From an uncultured Pseudomonas sp. (GTDB taxonomy: Bacteria; Pseudomonadota; Gammaproteobacteria; Pseudomonadales; Pseudomonadaceae): 45,877 bases of DNA. The translations under genes were made by a program, and so were the position numbers. The notes below the pieces were generated by a model. The model ran no database searches, was not told the DNA's origin, and saw nothing but the letters and a program-made list of their open reading frames with translations. The DNA is taken from NCBI RefSeq assembly GCF_946886105.1, contig NZ_CAMPHV010000045.1:1-45877 (forward strand). The letters are read 5' to 3'. Shown here piece after piece: positions 44,109 to 45,877 of this stretch (position 1 is the first letter of the stretch; each line of letters opens with the position of its first letter).

Positions 44109-44888
44109 TTACTCGCCGTAAACGTTGAAGTCGAAATACTTGTCCTGCAGTTCCTGGTACTTGCCGTTGGCGCGGATCGCGTCGATCGCATTGTTGATCT
44201 TGTCGGCCAGTTCCTTGTCGCCCTTGCGCACCGCGATACCGGCGCCATGGCCGTAGTACTTCTCGTTGGTGAAGTCCGGGCCTACCAGGGCGAAGCCTTT
44301 ACCGGCGTCGGTCTTGAGGAAGCCTTCGTCGATGTTCACGACGTCGGCCAGGGTGGCGTCCAGACGGCCGGAGGCCAGATCCAGGAAGGCTTCGTTCTGC
44401 GAGCTGTAACGCACCACTTCGACGCCGGCCGGTTCGAACTCGTCGCTGGCATGACGGTCGTAGATCGACGAGCGCTGCACGCCGAGCTTCTTGCCCTTGA
44501 GGTCGACCAGCGGATCGTTGATCACGCTGCCGACCTTCATCGCCAGCTTGCCAGGGGTGTGGTAGTACTTTTTAGTGAAGTCGACCGATTTCAGGCGATC
44601 TTCGGTAATGCTCATGGAGGACAGTACGGCGTCGAACTTGCGTACTTTCAGGGCCGGGATCAGGCCGTCGAATTCCTGCTCGATCCACTGACACTCGACC
44701 TTCATCTCTTCACAGAGCGCGATGCCGATGTCGTAGTCGAAACCGCTGATATTGCCTTCAGGGGTTTTGAAAGCGAACGGTGGGTAAGCGGCCTCGATAC
44801 CGATGCGCAGCGGCTTGGTTTCTTCGGCCACGACCAACGGCGACAGCATGGACAGCGCCAATGCGCCCAGAAGTGCGATCTTCTTCAT
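44109..44888 (-). CDS. aotJ: Arginine/ornithine-binding periplasmic protein AotJ
   Basis: This 259-residue family 3 binding protein has signal peptide [21 protein letters not shown] and core [41 protein letters not shown], then [24 protein letters not shown]. It captures arginine or ornithine in the periplasm for AotQMP. AGGAG lies 7 nt upstream of the ATG at 44888; an N-terminal extension of 13 residues was rejected. It is the first gene of the operon. Confidence 0.96.
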   Translation of the reverse strand: MKKIALLGALALSMLSPLVVAEETKPLRIGIEAAYPPFAFKTPEGNISGFDYDIGIALCEEMKVECQWIEQEFDGLIPALKVRKFDAVLSSMSITEDRLKSVDFTKKYYHTPGKLAMKVGSVINDPLVDLKGKKLGVQRSSIYDRHASDEFEPAGVEVVRYSSQNEAFLDLASGRLDATLADVVNIDEGFLKTDAGKGFALVGPDFTNEKYYGHGAGIAVRKGDKELADKINNAIDAIRANGKYQELQDKYFDFNVYGE

Positions 44889-45029
44889 CTTGTGACTCCT
44901 ACGAAAGGGAATGGCAGCCGGCTGCAAGAACCCGGTGAATGTCTATCCAGCCATTTATGCAGTGTAGAAAGAGTCGCCGTCTTTGCTGCATGACATGCAG
45001 GCGGCAAGCGGCTTCGGCTGGGTGTCGGC

Positions 45030-45072
45030 ATTCTAGCGACAGCTCGAAAGTCGATATTTCTTCAATGCGACA
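45030..45072 (-). promoter_or_regulatory. aotJ promoter with ArgR box
   Basis: On the minus strand TGTCGC-N8-AA (45057-45072) matches the Pseudomonas ArgR half-site TGTCGCN8AA, and a second TGTCGC lies at 45036-45041, directly followed by a -10 TAGAAT (45030-45035). No good -35 is seen, as expected for an activated promoter. It lies about 140 nt before aotJ. Confidence 0.7.
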
Positions 45073-45450
45073 AGTAATTACAGAAGGCCAGAAAGACGGG
45101 CGCGCGCAGCTTGACAGGGCCCGCGAAAAATGCAGACCAAGAGAGAAGAATTAACCAATTACACCAGCAATTATTGCGCCACCTATCTGAAAGCCTTTAA
45201 CCACGGGCCTTTCAGGAAAACCAAAAACGACAAGCGGCCGACCTACCCAACAAAATGCACCCTAAACGTTCCCGCACACCCCACAAGAGTGCAGCGCGTT
45301 ACTGGAAGGGTTACCGGCATGCACGCTCGCGCTAAGACCCTGAATTGACCAATAAAAAACGGTTCTTCGCAGAATGCCGGGAAAGTGCCGATTAACACTG
45401 GACTGGCAAGTTTGTGTGTGTGTAACGGCCGATAGCTTGGCATGGCCCAT
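45073..45450. other. Lower-GC stretch without a supported gene
   Basis: This region is visibly richer in A and T than its surroundings, with no frame showing a start, SD and family match. On the minus strand an imperfect hairpin followed by a run of six T (45354-45379) could end a transcript entering from the right. I see no repeat copy in the window. Confidence 0.5.
45354..45379 (-). terminator. Possible weak terminator
   Basis: On the minus strand CGG-ca-TTCT pairs with AGAA-CCG (two-base bulge, GCGA loop), followed by TTTTTTATT. It would end transcription coming from the right edge, before the aotJ promoter. Confidence 0.4.
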
Positions 45451-45877
45451 TAACGCGTGTGCTGAACGCTTAGGTTGCGCCCCTCACGGGCGCCACACCT
45501 TTCTTGCTTGCCCAAGAAAGGTGTGCCAAAGAAGGGCACCCGGCATACGGGTTTCGCTGCGCGAAACTTCCCTCGTTCCGGTGTTACTCCGGGGGCCGGC
45601 TTACAAGGGCCATCCCTGGCCCTATAAGCCTCTTGCCGCATCCATGCGGCGCGTCCCCCTGCGCAACACCTCCACTCGGCCTCCTGACGGGGCCGGGCCG
45701 CGAGCTTGCAAGATTTCCACAAAATCGAGGTCGGTGGTGTCTGTTTTTGCTTTTGCTTTTGCTCTTAAGCTGCGATCGCACAGACGACGCCCAAATCCCC
45801 TTCAGGAGGCCGAGTGGAATCACCGCGTAAGGGGTTGAGCGACATGGATGTCGCGAGAGCCCCGATGGGCCAGGGAT
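45451..45877. repeat. Probable long dispersed repeat at the right edge
   Basis: No credible protein. It has a perfect 13-bp inverted repeat CACACCTTTCTTG (45494-45506 and 45513-45525), three tandem TTTTGC units (45745-45762), and a CCCGGCATACGGGTTTCGC stretch followed by GCGAAA, all resembling intergenic repeats I recall in Pseudomonas and Xanthomonas. The end, GGTTGAGCGACATGGATGTC at about 45833-45852, also matches that recollection. It runs off the window, so its extent is unknown. Confidence 0.45.

Noticed and set aside
45374..45838. Open frames in the right-edge repeat
   Set aside because: Their sequences resemble spurious proteins predicted from dispersed repeats; no SD or conserved domain.

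Overview
The window is chromosomal DNA from a Pseudomonas-type gammaproteobacterium. The basis is high GC, the gene order merR-ihfA-pheT-pheS-rplT-rpmI-infC-thrS-tRNA-Val, a complete pqqABCDE-pqqH-ercA-ercS block, a moaA-TetR-glcG-gcl-hyi-glxR-ttuD-pykF block, and an aotJQMOP-argR operon. All of these are syntenic with what is known from P. aeruginosa and relatives. The abundance of short palindromic intergenic repeats suggests a stutzeri/mendocina/alcaligenes-like lineage, but this is inference. I see no prophage, plasmid, CRISPR array or transposase gene.

Layout. (1) 1-7.95 kb, minus strand: tRNA-Pro, then the translation operon read from tRNA-Val/thrS down to ihfA and a MerR-type regulator. 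infC appears to start with the rare AUU codon. (2) 8.1-10.8 kb: a gamma-glutamylputrescine oxidase-type enzyme (plus), then a minus-strand pair made of a C39-like lipoprotein with TPR-like repeats and a small single-helix membrane protein. (3) 10.9-19.1 kb, minus strand: pqqA (23 codons) through pqqE, pqqH, the iron alcohol dehydrogenase ErcA and the hybrid kinase ErcS, mostly overlapping or tightly spaced. (4) 19.3-21.9 kb, minus: a PA2169-type four-helix protein, a periplasmic solute-binding protein and moaA. (5) 22.1-30.5 kb: a TetR/RutR-like regulator, a GlcG/HbpS-type protein, and the glyoxylate-to-pyruvate pathway gcl-hyi-glxR-ttuD-pykF. Both control regions carry a TTGACC-N4-GGTCAA-like box and a TTGTATACAA palindrome. 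(6) 30.7-32.6 kb: a urea transporter and a voltage-gated-type ion channel with a C-terminal zinc ribbon. (7) 33.0-38.7 kb: a caa3-type oxidase cluster with subunit II fused to cytochrome c, subunit I fused to a subunit III-like part, a small membrane protein and CtaG, preceded by CopD-like and DUF2231 membrane proteins. (8) 38.8-45.1 kb, minus: a solute-binding protein, then argR-aotP-aotO-aotM-aotQ-aotJ for arginine/ornithine uptake, with an ArgR box upstream. (9) 45.1-45.9 kb: no credible gene; a lower-GC stretch, then what looks like a dispersed repeat running off the edge.

How the genes work together. Region 5 turns two glyoxylate into tartronate semialdehyde, glycerate and, through glycolytic intermediates and pyruvate kinase, pyruvate. 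A RutR-like regulator, a molybdenum-cofactor gene (needed by xanthine dehydrogenase) and a nearby urea transporter all fit purine/allantoin breakdown, which releases glyoxylate and urea. That connection is an inference. Region 3 makes PQQ and carries regulators known to control PQQ-dependent ethanol oxidation.

The most notable non-coding features are six or more repeat-type hairpins between genes, including inside the gcl operon, and a MITE-like element nested in the loop of one of them. I found no clear evidence of a wholly new system. The best leads are the shared operator pair, the C39-like lipoprotein with its possible membrane substrate, and the nested repeat.
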